Source of the DNA: Apium graveolens
Lineage: Eukaryota > Streptophyta > Magnoliopsida > Apiales > Apiaceae
Reading direction: 5' to 3'
Assembly (NCBI RefSeq): GCF_009905375.1
Contig: NC_133655.1
Location: forward strand, 164,779,995 to 164,843,994
DNA length: 64,000 nt
The translations under genes and the position numbers were made by a program. Positions 21,201 to 31,403 of this stretch are shown here, piece by piece (the stretch's first letter is position 1; each line of letters starts with the position of its first letter). The notes under the pieces are model-generated. The model did no database searches. It saw nothing but the letters and a program-made list of their open reading frames with translations, and was not told the DNA's origin.

Positions 21201-22769
21201 TCAATAGACTCAGAAAGAATTGGCAAGTGAGCCAACAAATCATCTAAAAGATGATGCTCACATGCATAGATTTTGGGCTTCTCCAAAAAAGTTAAAGATG
21301 GAGAATTTGGAAGTGATGTATTAATCATGTCAACATCCAGTGAGTGTGTGGGTGAATTTGGTGTTTCAGGTGCTTCAATAATTAAAGATTTTGGATGTGA
21401 CTCCACATTTATTGGAGCCACATCAATCTGACTTTGGGATGGTGCAGTGACTGGGTCTTTGGCTCTAGTTTGCACTGTGTGTGTTCCCTGGGCATCCCCA
21501 AGGGCTTTTGATCTTTTTTTTCTAGCATAAGTTTATGGTGAACTTATGTCCCTAACCCTCTTGGCCTGTTCTCCTGGTTGGGAGCTTGTTTCAATTGTAA
21601 CATCCTTTTGGGAGGATGAAACTAGAATTGAGCTTATTTCCTTACTAACAACCACAGTTTATTGGGAAACTGTGGTATGGCTAGGCTTAGGTACATTAAT
21701 CTCACCATCCTTATCCTTAGGGTTTCTTTGATTTTCACCATGTCCTTTACCATGCTCACTCTCCATCACACTCCCCTCTTTGTGTTTAATGGTTTTTACA
21801 ACTGATTTCTTTTGAGATAAACCAGAGGGGGCTTTCTTAGCTTTGGATTTTGAAATTTTTGTTTTGGTAGCTTGGGTAGGCATCTGTTGGGTCATTGACA
21901 CAGATGTCATAGCTACACTTGAAGGCAAAGAAATGTGTGAGGTTGGAATAGTGGAGATAGTGGTGGTTACCTCACTTACCTGGGGTCCCCCTATGATTGG
22001 GAAGTAGTAGAGGGGCACCTCTTTGTGGTTACTTTGCCCTGTTGAGATCAGCAATGACTCTCCTTTCTTGAACCCAACAATTCAGCTTGTTGGTTGGGTT
22101 CTCAACAACAATATTCTCAATAAGATGGTTAGCAAGCATCATAAAGAATATAGCATAATAGACACTTTTACCTCTCTTATTAAGTTCTCCTAACTTATAA
22201 CCAAACTTAACCATGATGATGTCACTGAGATTAAAGTATTTATCAGTAACTAGCATATAAAGCATGTTAAGCATGGAAATATTAACATAATCAAAATCGC
22301 TAATTTTACCAGAAAATACTTTGGTTACCATATCACACAAATAGGTCCATTCCTTTCTAAGACCTAGCCTCTTAATTTCACTTAACTTAAAAGTAGAAAG
22401 TGCACAACCCATAGAATTTAGCATGTTAACTATATCAGTATCTGTGTGTGGAACAGTAGCAGTGTTATCCGGAATTCTAAAGCATGCATTGATAATGTCA
22501 CTATTAATGCAAAACTGCTTACCTTGAATTGTAAAAGTTATGGTTTTGTCAGATGAGTTGTACACGGAAGTTGTCCATATCTCCTCCACAACTTCACAAT
22601 AGATTGTGGGTGATTCCAGCATAGCATAACTGAGTTTACAGCTCTTCACAAAGTCCATCATCTTGTGAAAGTCTCCAGACTGTGGACTCCCCTTATTCAC
22701 AAGAGCTACAAAGTTGTTCTTTTTATAGATATATCTAGATTGAGACATGATTTTGACTACTGGTGCCAT
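18218..22769 (-). pseudogene. Sirevirus third ORF in env-like position, about 1,500 codons, broken
   Basis: A minus-strand ATG at 22767-22769 opens a long frame downstream of RNase H. After one frameshift near 22040, every open piece down to 18218 lies in one frame (22054-21659, 21475-20741, 20533-20162, 20104-19829, 19825-19424, 19396-18992, 18958-18218), separated only by stops. The N-terminal 240 residues look folded. The middle is Ser/Thr/Pro-rich and acidic. A highly charged Lys/Glu helix, probably a coiled coil, lies at 19170-19280. I see no clear signal peptide or membrane span, so env-like refers to position only. The function is unknown. Confidence 0.75.
22029..22769 (-). pseudogene. 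N-terminal domain of the Sirevirus E third ORF
   Basis: The longest intact piece of the ORF starts at MAPVVK and runs about 246 residues to a stop at 22029. It includes patterns such as FTIQGKQFCINSDIINACF and repeated hydrophobic helices. The style recalls the mobile-domain-like N-termini found in plant transposon proteins and some gag-like ORFs, but I cannot assign a family from sequence alone. The frame changes at about 22040 to join the downstream segments. Confidence 0.6.
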
Positions 22770-22979
22770 TGTTAGAAAATGATAAATTTGCATAGAGAAT
22801 ATTTGCTTTGGAGAAGAAGAGGAGTTAGAGCAATTTATTTAAGAATGATAAAAGAACAGAAAAAAAATTAATTCTGCTTTTATACTATCTCGGAAATAAA
22901 CTGACAAAAATAATAAAGTGAAGTAAAGTAACCAATCAAAATAGCCCAAAATAGCCGTTTTAAAATAAATAAACTGTAA

Positions 22980-23205
22980 AAATTCTGTCACTTATCCGTC
23001 GTGTTATACTTACAAACTATAAGTATACTCGATGGATAACGTTCAGAGTTTTTAACGGCTAAGATTGAGACAATTCGACGGATGAGGATAAATCAATTAT
23101 CCATCAGGTCATAAAATAATCCAGAAAAGTAATTGATTTTTATTAACAAATAATATTCCGACGGATGATCAAACTCGATGGATAATGAACATCCGTCGGG
23201 ATGTA
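22980..23205. promoter_or_regulatory. Pol-ORF3 intergenic cluster of ATCCGTCGG motifs
   Basis: The spacer between the RNase H end (23295) and the ORF3 start (22769) holds at least six copies of the LTR core motif in both orientations: near 22993, 23028, 23074, 23098, 23157-23169, 23172 and 23190. It has no open frame. The density outside the LTR suggests a regulatory or structural role, possibly for ORF3 expression. This is inferred. Confidence 0.5.
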
Positions 23206-23294
23206 AATTTTGACTTAGCCAAAATTTCATCCATTATAGAAAAATCAATTAAGTTTCTAGCTGCATTAAAACTTGCAAAAATATCTGAAATGAT

Positions 23295-23798
23295 TCAAGA
23301 ATAATTAAGCATACCTAGCTCACTTTCCAACCTTGAAAAGTTGGATTCATCAAGTGGTTTGGTAAAGATATCTGCAAGCTGCTTTTTACTTGGAACAAAA
23401 TGAAGTTCCATAGTACCATTCATCATATGTTCCCTAATGAAGTGGTACTTGATGTCTATGCGCTTTGTTCTTGAATGCTGTACTGGATTTTCAGTGATGG
23501 CAATTGCATTTGTGTTATCACAGAAAATGGGAATCCTGTCCATTTGTAGACCATAGTCCAGCAATTGGTTTTTCATCCACAAAATCAGTGCACAACAACT
23601 ACCATCATCAATATATTCAACTTCAGCTGTAGAAGTAGAAACTGAATTTTGCTTTTTACTGAACCAGGACAAAAGCTTGTTCCCTAGAAATTGACAGGTT
23701 CTTGTTGTACTTTTTCTATCTATTTTACAACTTGCATAATCTGTATCTGAATAACCAATTAGATCAAAACCAGAATCTCTAGGGGTACCAAATGCCAA
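23295..23798 (-). pseudogene. Copia RNase H domain (element E)
   Basis: The translation carries the copia RNase H pattern: GYSDTDYASC with the first catalytic Asp, STAEVEYI with the Glu, FCDNTNAI with an Asp, and the C-terminal HFVPSKKQLADIFTKPL. RNase H removes template RNA during reverse transcription. The C-terminal end at MLNYS with its stop at 23295 is the natural end of pol. It overlaps the upstream RT piece (24042-23779) in another frame, so one frameshift lies near 23790. Family alignments usually have AEAEY where this copy has AEVEY. Confidence 0.9.
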
Positions 23799-24845
23799 GT
23801 TTTGGTGTTCCCTTGAGATATCTGAAAATTCTCTTAATAGCTACTAAGTGAGATTCTTTAGGATCAGCCTGAAATCTAGCACAAAGACAAGTAGCAAACA
23901 TTATATCAGGCCTACTAGCTGTTAAGTACAGAAGTGAGCCAATAATGCCCCTATAGCTTGAAATATCCACAGACTTTTCAGTAGTATTTAATTCAAGTTT
24001 AGTTACAGCGGCCATGGGAGTTTTTGCAGATGTGCAATCCATTAGATCAAACTTCTTTAAAAGATCATGAATATATTTAGTTTGACCAATGAATATTCCA
24101 TCACTAACTTGCGTAACTTGTTAACCAAGAAAGTAAGTTAGTTCTCCCATCATGCTCATTCATACTTACTTTGCATAAATTTGGCCAACTTTTTGCAAAT
24201 TTTTTCATCTGTAGAGCCAAATATAATATCATCTACATAAATTTAAATAAGTATACTAGAGCCATTAACATTTCTAAAGAATAAAGTTTTATCAACAGTA
24301 CCTCTTGTGAAGTGATTTTCCAAAAGAAACTTTGATAAAGTGTCATACCAGGCTCTAGGTGCTTGTTTCAGTACAGAAAGTGCTTTCAAGAGATAATACA
24401 CATATTTTGGAAAATTTGGATCTTCAAAAGCAGGAGGTTGACTGACATAGACTTCCTCCTCCAAATCTCCATTCAGAAAGGCACTTTTGACATCCATTTG
24501 ATAGACCTTGAAATTGGCATGGGCTGCATAGGTTAAGAAAATTCCGATGGTTTCAAGTCTTGCAACAGGAGCAAAGGTTTCATCAAAATCTATTCCTTCT
24601 TGTTAACGTTAGCCCTTAGCAACCAATCTAGCTTTGTCCCTGACCACTATGCCATTTTCATCTATCTTGTTTTTAAATACCCATTTGGTGTTAATTGGAT
24701 TCTTTCCTTTAGTTTGGGTACCAGCTTCCATACCTTGTTCCTTTCAAATTGGTTTAGCTCCTCCTGCATGGATAAAATCCAATCAGGATCTAACAAAACT
24801 TCTTCTACCTTCTTTGGTTCTTCCTTAGAAAGAAAGCTGTTATAC
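23779..24845 (-). pseudogene. Copia reverse transcriptase (element E), broken
   Basis: Three pieces cover the RT. The first is 24847-24662, with the N-terminal MQEELNQFERNKVW segment. The second is 24497-24243, starting [17 protein letters not shown], motif A with its Asp. The third is 24042-23779, the connection region with SYRGIIGSLLYLTASRPD. The catalytic YVDD box is readable at 24228-24239 just after a TAA at 24243-24245 that stands where CAA (Gln) is expected. RT makes the cDNA copy in the particle. At least three frame or stop lesions disable it. Confidence 0.9.
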
Positions 24846-25000
24846 ATACATTCTTCTTGAGTTGCTCTTCTTGTTTGAACTCTAGAAGATGCATCACCAA
24901 TGATGAGCTCAAAGGGGTGTTCTTTAGTCCATTTCCTTTATTGAGGTAGATTAGCTCTAGATGAAGAGGCCTCATTATTGTCTTGATGTGTGAATGAGTT

Positions 25001-25345
25001 TTAATTATGAGAAACTCCCCCTGAGTTTGTGAATCTTTGATTTGAGAAAGGGGAGCTTTCTATAGGTGATCTTTTCTGACTTTCAGCTTCTCTTAATGTT
25101 CTGACAGATGATGCACTTTGTGTCCCGACGGATGAAGCATTTTGTAACTTGACAGATATTGAATTATGTGCTTCATTAGTTGTAGACTTTTCTGCATTAT
25201 CCTTATTCACTATTTCTTGATCACTATCATCATCACTGTCATCACTAACCATCTCCACATTATCAAACTTGAGGCTTTCATGGAAATCTCCATCTTGTAG
25301 TCCTTCAATCTTTTTATCATCAAACACAACATGTATTGATTCCAT
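25001..25345 (-). pseudogene. Integrase C-terminal extension/linker (element E)
   Basis: This is a low-complexity acidic and Ser-rich segment between the integrase and RT domains, the usual disordered linker of copia pol. It includes an acidic SDDSDDDSDQE run and the repeated residues NASSVGT/SASSV, which are encoded by an ATCCGTCGG motif at 25122-25135. It is in the same frame as the integrase piece 25367-25915 and is separated from it by one stop. Confidence 0.7.
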
Positions 25346-25366
25346 AACAATATTGGTTCTCAGATT

Positions 25367-25915
25367 TTAGACTCTATATGCTTTTCCCACAGCATATCCA
25401 ACAAAAATTTCTTCATCTGCTTTAACATCAAACTTTCCATGTTTATCAGTTTGATTCCTTACAATATAACATTTGCAGCCAAAGACATAAAGAAAATTTA
25501 GAGTTGGTTTCTTTTTCTTGAACAATTGGTAGGGTGTCATGCACTTTTCTTCATTAACCAAAGAGATATTCTGAGTGTAGCAGGCAGTATTCACAGCTTC
25601 AGCCCAAAAATATGTTGGTAACTTTGATTCGTCGAGCATTATCCTTGCAGCTTCAATAAGGGATCTGTTCTTTCTTTCCACTACTCCATTTTGTTGTGGA
25701 GTTCTTGTTGCAGAAAACTCATGCATAATCCTATTTTCTTCACAAAATGATCTCATCACAGAATTCTTGAACTCAGTTCCATTGTCACTCCTGATTCTTC
25801 TTACTTTAAAATCAGGATGATTGTTGACTTGCCTTATGTGATTGATGATGATTTCACTAGCTTCATTTTTATACTTTAGGAAATATGTCCAAGATAATTT
25901 TGAGAAATCATACAC
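25367..25915 (-). pseudogene. Copia integrase catalytic core (element E)
   Basis: The translation shows the second catalytic Asp in RSDNGTEF and the catalytic Glu in QQNGVVERKNR with correct spacing for a D,D35E integrase, followed by ARIMLDESKLP and the GYAVGKAYRV end of the core. Integrase inserts the cDNA and makes the 5-bp duplication. The first Asp region (LHMDLFGP at about 25950-25975) lies upstream beyond a stop and frameshift, so the enzyme is broken. Confidence 0.9.
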
Positions 25916-26052
25916 AATAACTAGGAAAAATCTTTCCTTGAGATGGACAACACATTGACTGGTCCAAACAAATCCATGTGTAACAATTGCAAAGGTTCTT
26001 CAATTGTTGAATCAAGCTTCTTTCTGAATGATGCTTTGATCTGCTTTCCTTT

Positions 26053-26592
26053 CTAGCAGGCATCACACAATCCATCTTTAGTCAACTCCACTTGAGGAAT
26101 ATCTCTAACCAGTTCTTTCTTGACAAGTTCATTCATGGTCCTGAAGTTTAGATGAGACAGCTTCTTGTGCCAAAGCCAACTTTCATCTTGACTTGTTTTA
26201 CTGAGAAGACAAGTTACTGATTCTATATTTGATGAGTTGAAATCAGCTAAGTACAGATTTCCTTTTCTCACTCCAGTGAGAACCACTTTGTTGCTCTTTC
26301 TGTTTGTCACAACACAGGCTTCTGAATTGAAGGTTATTGAATTGCCCTTATCACAAAGCTGGTTGATACTCAACAAATTATGCTTGAGACCATCCATTAG
26401 GGCAACCTCTTCAATGATGACAATGTCTTTTGAAATCAAGCCATATCCCACAGTATAACCCTTGATGTCATCTCCAAAAGTAATACTTGGGCCAGCTCTT
26501 TCCTTGAACTCAGTAAGCAGGGTAGAATCTCTAGTCATGTGCCTTGAGCAACCACTATCCAGATACCAAAGATTCTTTATGTTTCCCTGCAC
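26053..26592 (-). pseudogene. Copia protease motif and GAG-pre-integrase domain (element E)
   Basis: The 179-residue translation begins with LWYLDSGCSRHMT, the aspartic protease active-site motif. It continues through LLSINQLCDKG to the pre-integrase segment WLWHKKLSHLNFRTMNELV and a final CDAC, the first Cys pair of the integrase zinc finger. A TAG (26050-26052 on the minus strand) follows CDAC where Gln or Lys is usual. The homologous region of element A is 390-895. Confidence 0.9.
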
Positions 26593-26639
26593 ACATCAAA
26601 ATCAAATCAAGTTAATTTTGGTACCCAAGTTTCCTTGGG

Positions 26640-27440
26640 TCCTACCTTGTTAGCTTTCTTCTTTGGTTTCTTAGGTTTGATCTCATTTGACTTGGGAATT
26701 TTTGATTCATACTTAGTCATTTGAGTTGAACCTTTGAAACCAGTCATTAGAACATAATTATCATGCACATTTTAATTTACAGGGAAAGGCTTGCTATTTG
26801 CAAACATGTTATTCCAGTAAGGCGTGCTAAATGGCATTTGAGGCATACTAAATGCAACATAATAAGGATTAGGTGCAAATGGCATGTTAGCAAATTGTGC
26901 ATTCATATCCTGAGCAGACATATCATTCATAGGCATGGTAGGCATGGCAGTCATGTTAGAAAAAAAAGAGGGTGCAGACATGGAAGTAGGCATAGCAAGT
27001 TTGCAATTAATAGACAAATGATTAACACTACCACATTTAACATATATTTTTCCGGGTGCATATTTATCAGGTGTGTAGTTGTTATGTTTGTTAATTCCTA
27101 CTTTCCCATTTTTATTGTTTTTCTTTTTAGCTTCTGCTTTAACCTCAATCTTTTCTAATCTATCATTTAATTGCTTAATAGACAGATGACCAACATTAAC
27201 TTTCTTTTCCTTCTTGACTTGACTTGAATCTCCTGGAATAAAGTTCTTAGAAACCGATCCATATTTCTAATTCAACATAGCTAGCTTAGATTTGCTAATA
27301 GGTTTACTCCCAGCCGACGAATGTGGCTCCTTGTCACTCGACGGATAATCCTTTTGATTATTCGATGGATAATTTTCATCATTCGTCGAGTCCACATCTG
27401 TTAGTAGTACTTCAACCAAATTAGACTCAAGCTTTCTTTA
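26640..27440 (-). pseudogene. Sirevirus gag-protease spacer (element E)
   Basis: The minus strand encodes a Met/Asn/Pro-rich low-complexity segment (26772-27017) and Lys-rich basic stretches near 27090-27200. The 27300-27390 part carries four ATCCGTCGG-type cores (27312, 27337, 27360, 27380). Low-complexity spacers between gag zinc knuckle and protease are common in Sireviruses. No catalytic motif is present, and the open pieces are in different frames. Confidence 0.6.
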
Positions 27441-27448
27441 CTCTTCTT

Positions 27449-28306
27449 CTAGGCTGCATCACAAAAGGACTCAATACCTTGAACTTTAGTGACTTGAGCA
27501 TGAACATCTCTGGATGATTTCCATGCCTTGATCACTTCCTGTTCTCGTTCAAGCTGCCTTAAAATCTCTTCTTTCTTCAAGGATTCAGTTAATTCATCCT
27601 TAGCAATCTTACACTCAATTCTCAATTTTTCAAATTCAATAAACTGAGACTCTAGCACATTATTCCTCTCACTTAAAAACAAATTGTTTTCTTGAATTTT
27701 AGCATTTTCCTTAGTGAGGGACTTAAGAGTAACACGCAAGTGATATAGTTCTGTGGAAATATCATTTATTGCATCATTACACTCAGCTTTAGATAAATGT
27801 GCTAGGTTAGTGGTGATTACCTGATTACTTGAAGAACTTATTTCTGTTTCATCAGATTTGGCCATTATGGCTAGATTGACATAACTTGTTTCTTCATCTT
27901 CGTCCAAACCATCTGCAGCCCAGTCATTCTCCTGTGTGATGAAAGCCCTTTCCTTTTGTTTGAGAAACTGAAAGTATTTATGTTTATAATCAACAGGCTC
28001 AAACTTTTTCTTGCTAGAATCAGACTTTCTATATTCACTTGCAAAATGCCCTGCCAAGACACATTTGAAATAGTTGAATTTGGATTTATCCACCATGTTT
28101 CTACTTGGCTTGGCTGCTCCAAAATTCTTTTTGAATTTGAGCTTGGCAAATCTTCTGGACAGGAATGCTAGATGTTCATCAATTTCATCCATGTCATCTT
28201 GGCTCAGGTGATCTTTATTTCCAGTTACGAGCCCTTTGCCCTTGCTTTCATAGACCTTTGATGTAGACTCAACAGCTTCTACCTTCATCTCTTTCTCTTT
28301 CTCCAA
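27449..28306 (-). pseudogene. Gag C-terminal half: damaged zinc knuckle and coiled coil (element E)
   Basis: The 285-residue frame contains a basic region, a zinc-knuckle relic at about 28030-28090 reading NYFKCVLAGHFASEYRK, then long heptad-rich helices (about 27560-27730). In the CCHC pattern C-x2-C-x4-H-x4-C the first and last Cys are replaced by Tyr, so metal binding should be lost. It overlaps the gag N-terminal frame 28285-28977 by 22 bases in a different frame. This is a frameshift, not a programmed overlap that I can support. Confidence 0.85.
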
Positions 28307-28977
28307 TTCAGCAACAGTGCTATGTACCCTCCTTTTTTTCTTCCTTTCTCCATCCTCTCATCCTGCTCTATTTCAAGCTCATAAGTTTTCAGGATGCCAT
28401 ACAGTCTCTCCAAGGTTAATTCCTTGTAATCCTGTGAATTTCTCAATGAGACTGTCATTGGCTTCCACTCCTTTGGAAGAGATCTAAGGAACTCGAGGTT
28501 AGAGTCTTTTGTTTGATAGACTCTTCCATACAACTTCAGAGAATTTAGTAGCTTTTGAAATCTACTAAAAATATCAGTGATAGATTCAGTTTCTTCACAA
28601 TGGAAGTGCTCATATTGTTGAATCAGTAGCTGCATCTTATTCTCCCTTACTTGCTCAGTACCATCACAAATAATCTGGATTGTGTCACAAACCTCTTTGG
28701 CTATTTTGCAGTTAATGATATTATCGAACATATCACCATCAACTCCATTGAACAATATATTCATGGCCTTCTTATCCTTCCTGACTTGCTCAATATCAGG
28801 GTCTGACCATTCATGCCTAGGTTTTGGAACAGATGGCTCATTGCCAGTAGCAGCTCTTATTGGTACATGAGGACCTATCTCTATGCAATCCACATAGGCC
28901 TCATCTTGAGAAAAAAGATGTAGGTGCATCTTCACCTTCCAATGGTGAATTTGGACTCCAACATCCTTCTTGTTCAT
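28285..28977 (-). pseudogene. Gag N-terminal half, UBN2-type domain (element E)
   Basis: The frame begins MNKKDVGVQIHHW 47 bases inside the PBS and holds the UBN2 family pattern: MNILFNGVDGDMFDNI, CKIAKEVCDTI, FSRFQKLLNSL, LEFLRSLPKEWKPM and LYGILKTYELE. This is the capsid-like part of gag. The last 20 or so residues are read in a shifted frame. It corresponds to 2444-3259 in element A. Confidence 0.9.
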
Positions 28978-29023
28978 CTTGCTAATTATTGTGATCTTGA
29001 CACTCTTTGTACTTCAAGAGCTT

Positions 29024-29035
29024 GCTCTGATACCA
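29024..29035 (-). other. Primer-binding site (initiator Met tRNA), element E
   Basis: The minus strand reads TGGTATCAGAGC two bases inside the LTR edge at 29038, a perfect match to the usual plant copia PBS. Confidence 0.95.
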
Positions 29036-29423
29036 ATTGTTATTCCCTAACAATACAACAAGAATTACAGAAGGGGGGTTAAATATAATTCTGGCTACTT
29101 TTTCAGATATTAAAACAGTTCTAACTTAATATATATATATATATATATAACAGTGTTTGATTTAGCTAAAGTGTGGAATAGAAAGACATTTGAAATTAAA
29201 ACACTAAGTAATAAAACACAAGCTTTAAAACTTTCTGGTGGATTTGAATGTATCCACCAGATATATATATATATCAGTTTGAGAACTCTGCGAAGCTAAA
29301 ATGGCTCACATCTGCTTTACAAGTAGAACAAACAAACTAAAGAGAGATTCTTGACAAGTACAACTTTTTCTATCTCCCTTCAAATGTGTTTGCTTAGTTG
29401 AGTTTATTCTACTAGCTACACTT

Positions 29424-29437
29424 GGTTTATATATCAC
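29424..29437 (-). promoter_or_regulatory. Candidate TATA box of element E LTR
   Basis: The minus strand reads GTGATATATAAACC in the middle of the LTR, downstream in transcription of the ATCCGTCGG array and followed by a region lacking other TATA motifs of this quality. It is conserved in the mate LTR. Confidence 0.5.
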
Positions 29438-29660
29438 CAAGTTTACATGACAATAAGACAATATAATAAAACAAAATATATATAGTCTAACTCCATGCTA
29501 CTTCACTACTCTATTCCAGCATCTTTGAATAACTTCACAATTTCATGGAAATGGTAATGCTTCTTTGTTCTCAAATTCTTGCTTAACAGGCTGCCACATT
29601 CCTTTTTCAAACACCCAACGCATGTGACTGTGTTGTCACTATCAACAGATTTTTGAATTT

Positions 29661-29793
29661 GATCATTCGTCGGGTACATGCTTGTCATCCGTCAGATAAC
29701 TTGTTGATCATCCATCGGATAGCTTGTTGATCATCCGTCGGGTAGCTTGTTAATCATCCGTCGGGTATCCTTGTTGATCATCCGTCGGGAGCC
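29661..29793. repeat. Tandem array of ATCCGTCGG units in E 5' LTR
   Basis: Six units of 22-24 bp are in register with 17501-17632. Unit sequences differ slightly between the LTRs (for example ATCCATCGG in the third unit here), but the unit number is the same. Confidence 0.85.
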
Positions 29794-30131
29794 TTTTTTG
29801 TCACTTGACTCTACTTCATTTATACAAAATTATAAGACATCTTATATTTACAATTAGTCATCCTATTCTGCATATCCACTAGTAGTCAACATGACTCATA
29901 TACTCCTACAGAATCTATATAATGTTGTTTGCAGAAATGTGCTACAGATCTTATTATTACATAAGCTACTCACTCGATAGATGTTAATCTGTCATCCGTC
30001 GGGACTGTAAAGTTTATCCGTCGGGTCTATATTGGATCATCCGTCGAGTGCTATAAAATTCACTAAGTTTAACCTACTAAGGTGTTTTGTTTAGTTTATC
30101 ATCAAGTTCACAACATATTCCTAACAGTCAA

Positions 30132-30420
30132 CAAACACACCAGTATTAATGCATTATTATTGTCCCTTAATAATAATACTCGACTAGGGACCTTTGGGAA
30201 TATTGATACTATTCTCATAATCTCATTTCTAAGTCACGTACCTAAAGATATAGAATCGCATATCATATTCCAAGGACATTTATTAATCTAACATTTATAT
30301 CAGAGTAAATTAAGAATTAGTAAATTATAAAGAGAATAATCGATAGAGCATAAACATTAATAATGCAAATGTCTTAAACTAAAACATCATAGTGTTGTCT
30401 CTAGGGCATAAACACTATCA
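30132..30420 (-). repeat. LTR of copia element B, right segment (after E)
   Basis: This resumes the B LTR after the GTCAA duplication and ends CTCTAGGGCATAAACACTATCA. It matches 14925-15178. The adjoining TTTGCCACTTGCACT at about 30422 looks like a degenerate PPT on the minus strand (consensus AGTGCAAGTGGGAG). Confidence 0.7.
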
Positions 30421-30479
30421 ATTTGCCACTTGCACTAGAGCCAATCACCCATGTATCTAATACTCATGGAACTAGTATG

Positions 30480-31400
30480 ACCATTGTGCTTCTGCTAGGA
30501 CAAAGCCTTAGTCAGTGGGTTTGCAACATTATCATTAATATGCACTTTACATTTATATCTCCTTGATCATTAATCTCATTAATAAGGTGATATCGCCTAA
30601 GGACATGCCTAAACAGTCTCCTTGGCTGTTTCAAAAATATCAATATATTCGGTTTCCATTATAGAATCATCAATGTTCTTGCTGTGAACTATTATAACTA
30701 ACATCACTTATATTTAGAAAAAACACAAAATAGACATAGACACGTAATCATCCTTGTCTATCCAGAAATTAAATTCAAAAACTAGTATTAGTGTAACCCT
30801 TTACAACCAGTCCCCTATCTTCTCCATACACCAAAAATAAATCTTTAGTCCTCCTTAAATACTTAAGAATATTCTTGAAAACTATCCAGTGACCCCTCGC
30901 CTGGATTAGACTGGTATCTGATCATCATGCTCAAAGCATACTAAACATCAGGATAAATACATATCATTATACAAATTATAGATCCAATTGCTGACGCATC
31001 TGTAACTGTGTCAAATGGCCCGTATCATCTAATGATTTAGGGAGAAATTATCTTTTAAGGTCACTATCCCATGAGACATCAAAACATATCATTTCTTTGT
31101 CTCCTGCATCATAAAATGATGTAATACTTTTTCAATGTATGTACTCCGACTACGTCGATTAATCTCTTCAACCTATCTCTATAGATCTTGATCTCTAATA
31201 TATAGGTAGCATCGCCTAAGTCTTTCATCGAGAAACTATTTCTTAACCAAGTCTTAACAGCTTGTAGAAAAGGTATGTCATTCCATATCTATTATATGTC
31301 ATCTACATATATTACAAGGAATGTCACATGGCTCCCACTAGCCTTCTTGCAAATACATGGTTCATCTTTGTTTTGAATAAAGCAAAACTTTTTGACCGTT
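30480..31400 (-). pseudogene. Copia RNase H and RT C-terminal remnant (element B)
   Basis: No long frame survives, but scattered minus-strand pieces correspond to the copia RNase H C-terminus (RDIKVHINDNVANPLTKAL-like residues near 30500-30560) and upstream RT connection sequence. The assignment rests mainly on position between LTR and RT and on short recognisable words. Confidence 0.45.
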
Positions 31401-31403
31401 TTA

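Larger units (their letters stand above)
16893..30126 (-). mobile_element. Complete but decayed Ty1-copia Sirevirus E (13.2 kb)
   Basis: The element has matching LTRs at 16893-17966 and 29038-30126, inverted ends TGTTAGG...AATAACA on the minus strand, a PBS for initiator Met tRNA, a PPT, and a perfect 5-bp duplication GTCAA (16888-16892 and 30127-30131). In minus-strand order it carries gag, protease, integrase, RT-RNase H and a large third ORF. This order, the long gag with coiled coil, and the extra ORF after pol define Sireviruses. It inserted into the LTR of element B. Gag, pol and ORF3 all contain stops and frameshifts. Confidence 0.95.
29038..30126 (-). repeat. 5' LTR of Sirevirus E
   Basis: The 1089-bp LTR is bounded by TGTTATTCCC next to the PBS and CCTAACA at the outer edge, followed by the GTCAA duplication. 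It pairs with 16893-17966. Differences include longer TA runs at 29132-29150 and 29266-29276 than in the mate. The 22-24-bp ATCCGTCGG array is at 29661-29793, with more cores at 29994, 30016 and 30037. Confidence 0.95.

Noticed and set aside
18218..22769. True retroviral envelope gene
   Set aside because: No convincing signal peptide, fusion peptide or membrane-spanning segment is seen; only the position after pol is env-like.
28285..28306. Programmed frameshift between the gag halves of E
   Set aside because: The overlap is 22 bases, no slippery heptamer with a downstream structure was evident, and both sides are one gag domain, so an indel mutation is simpler.
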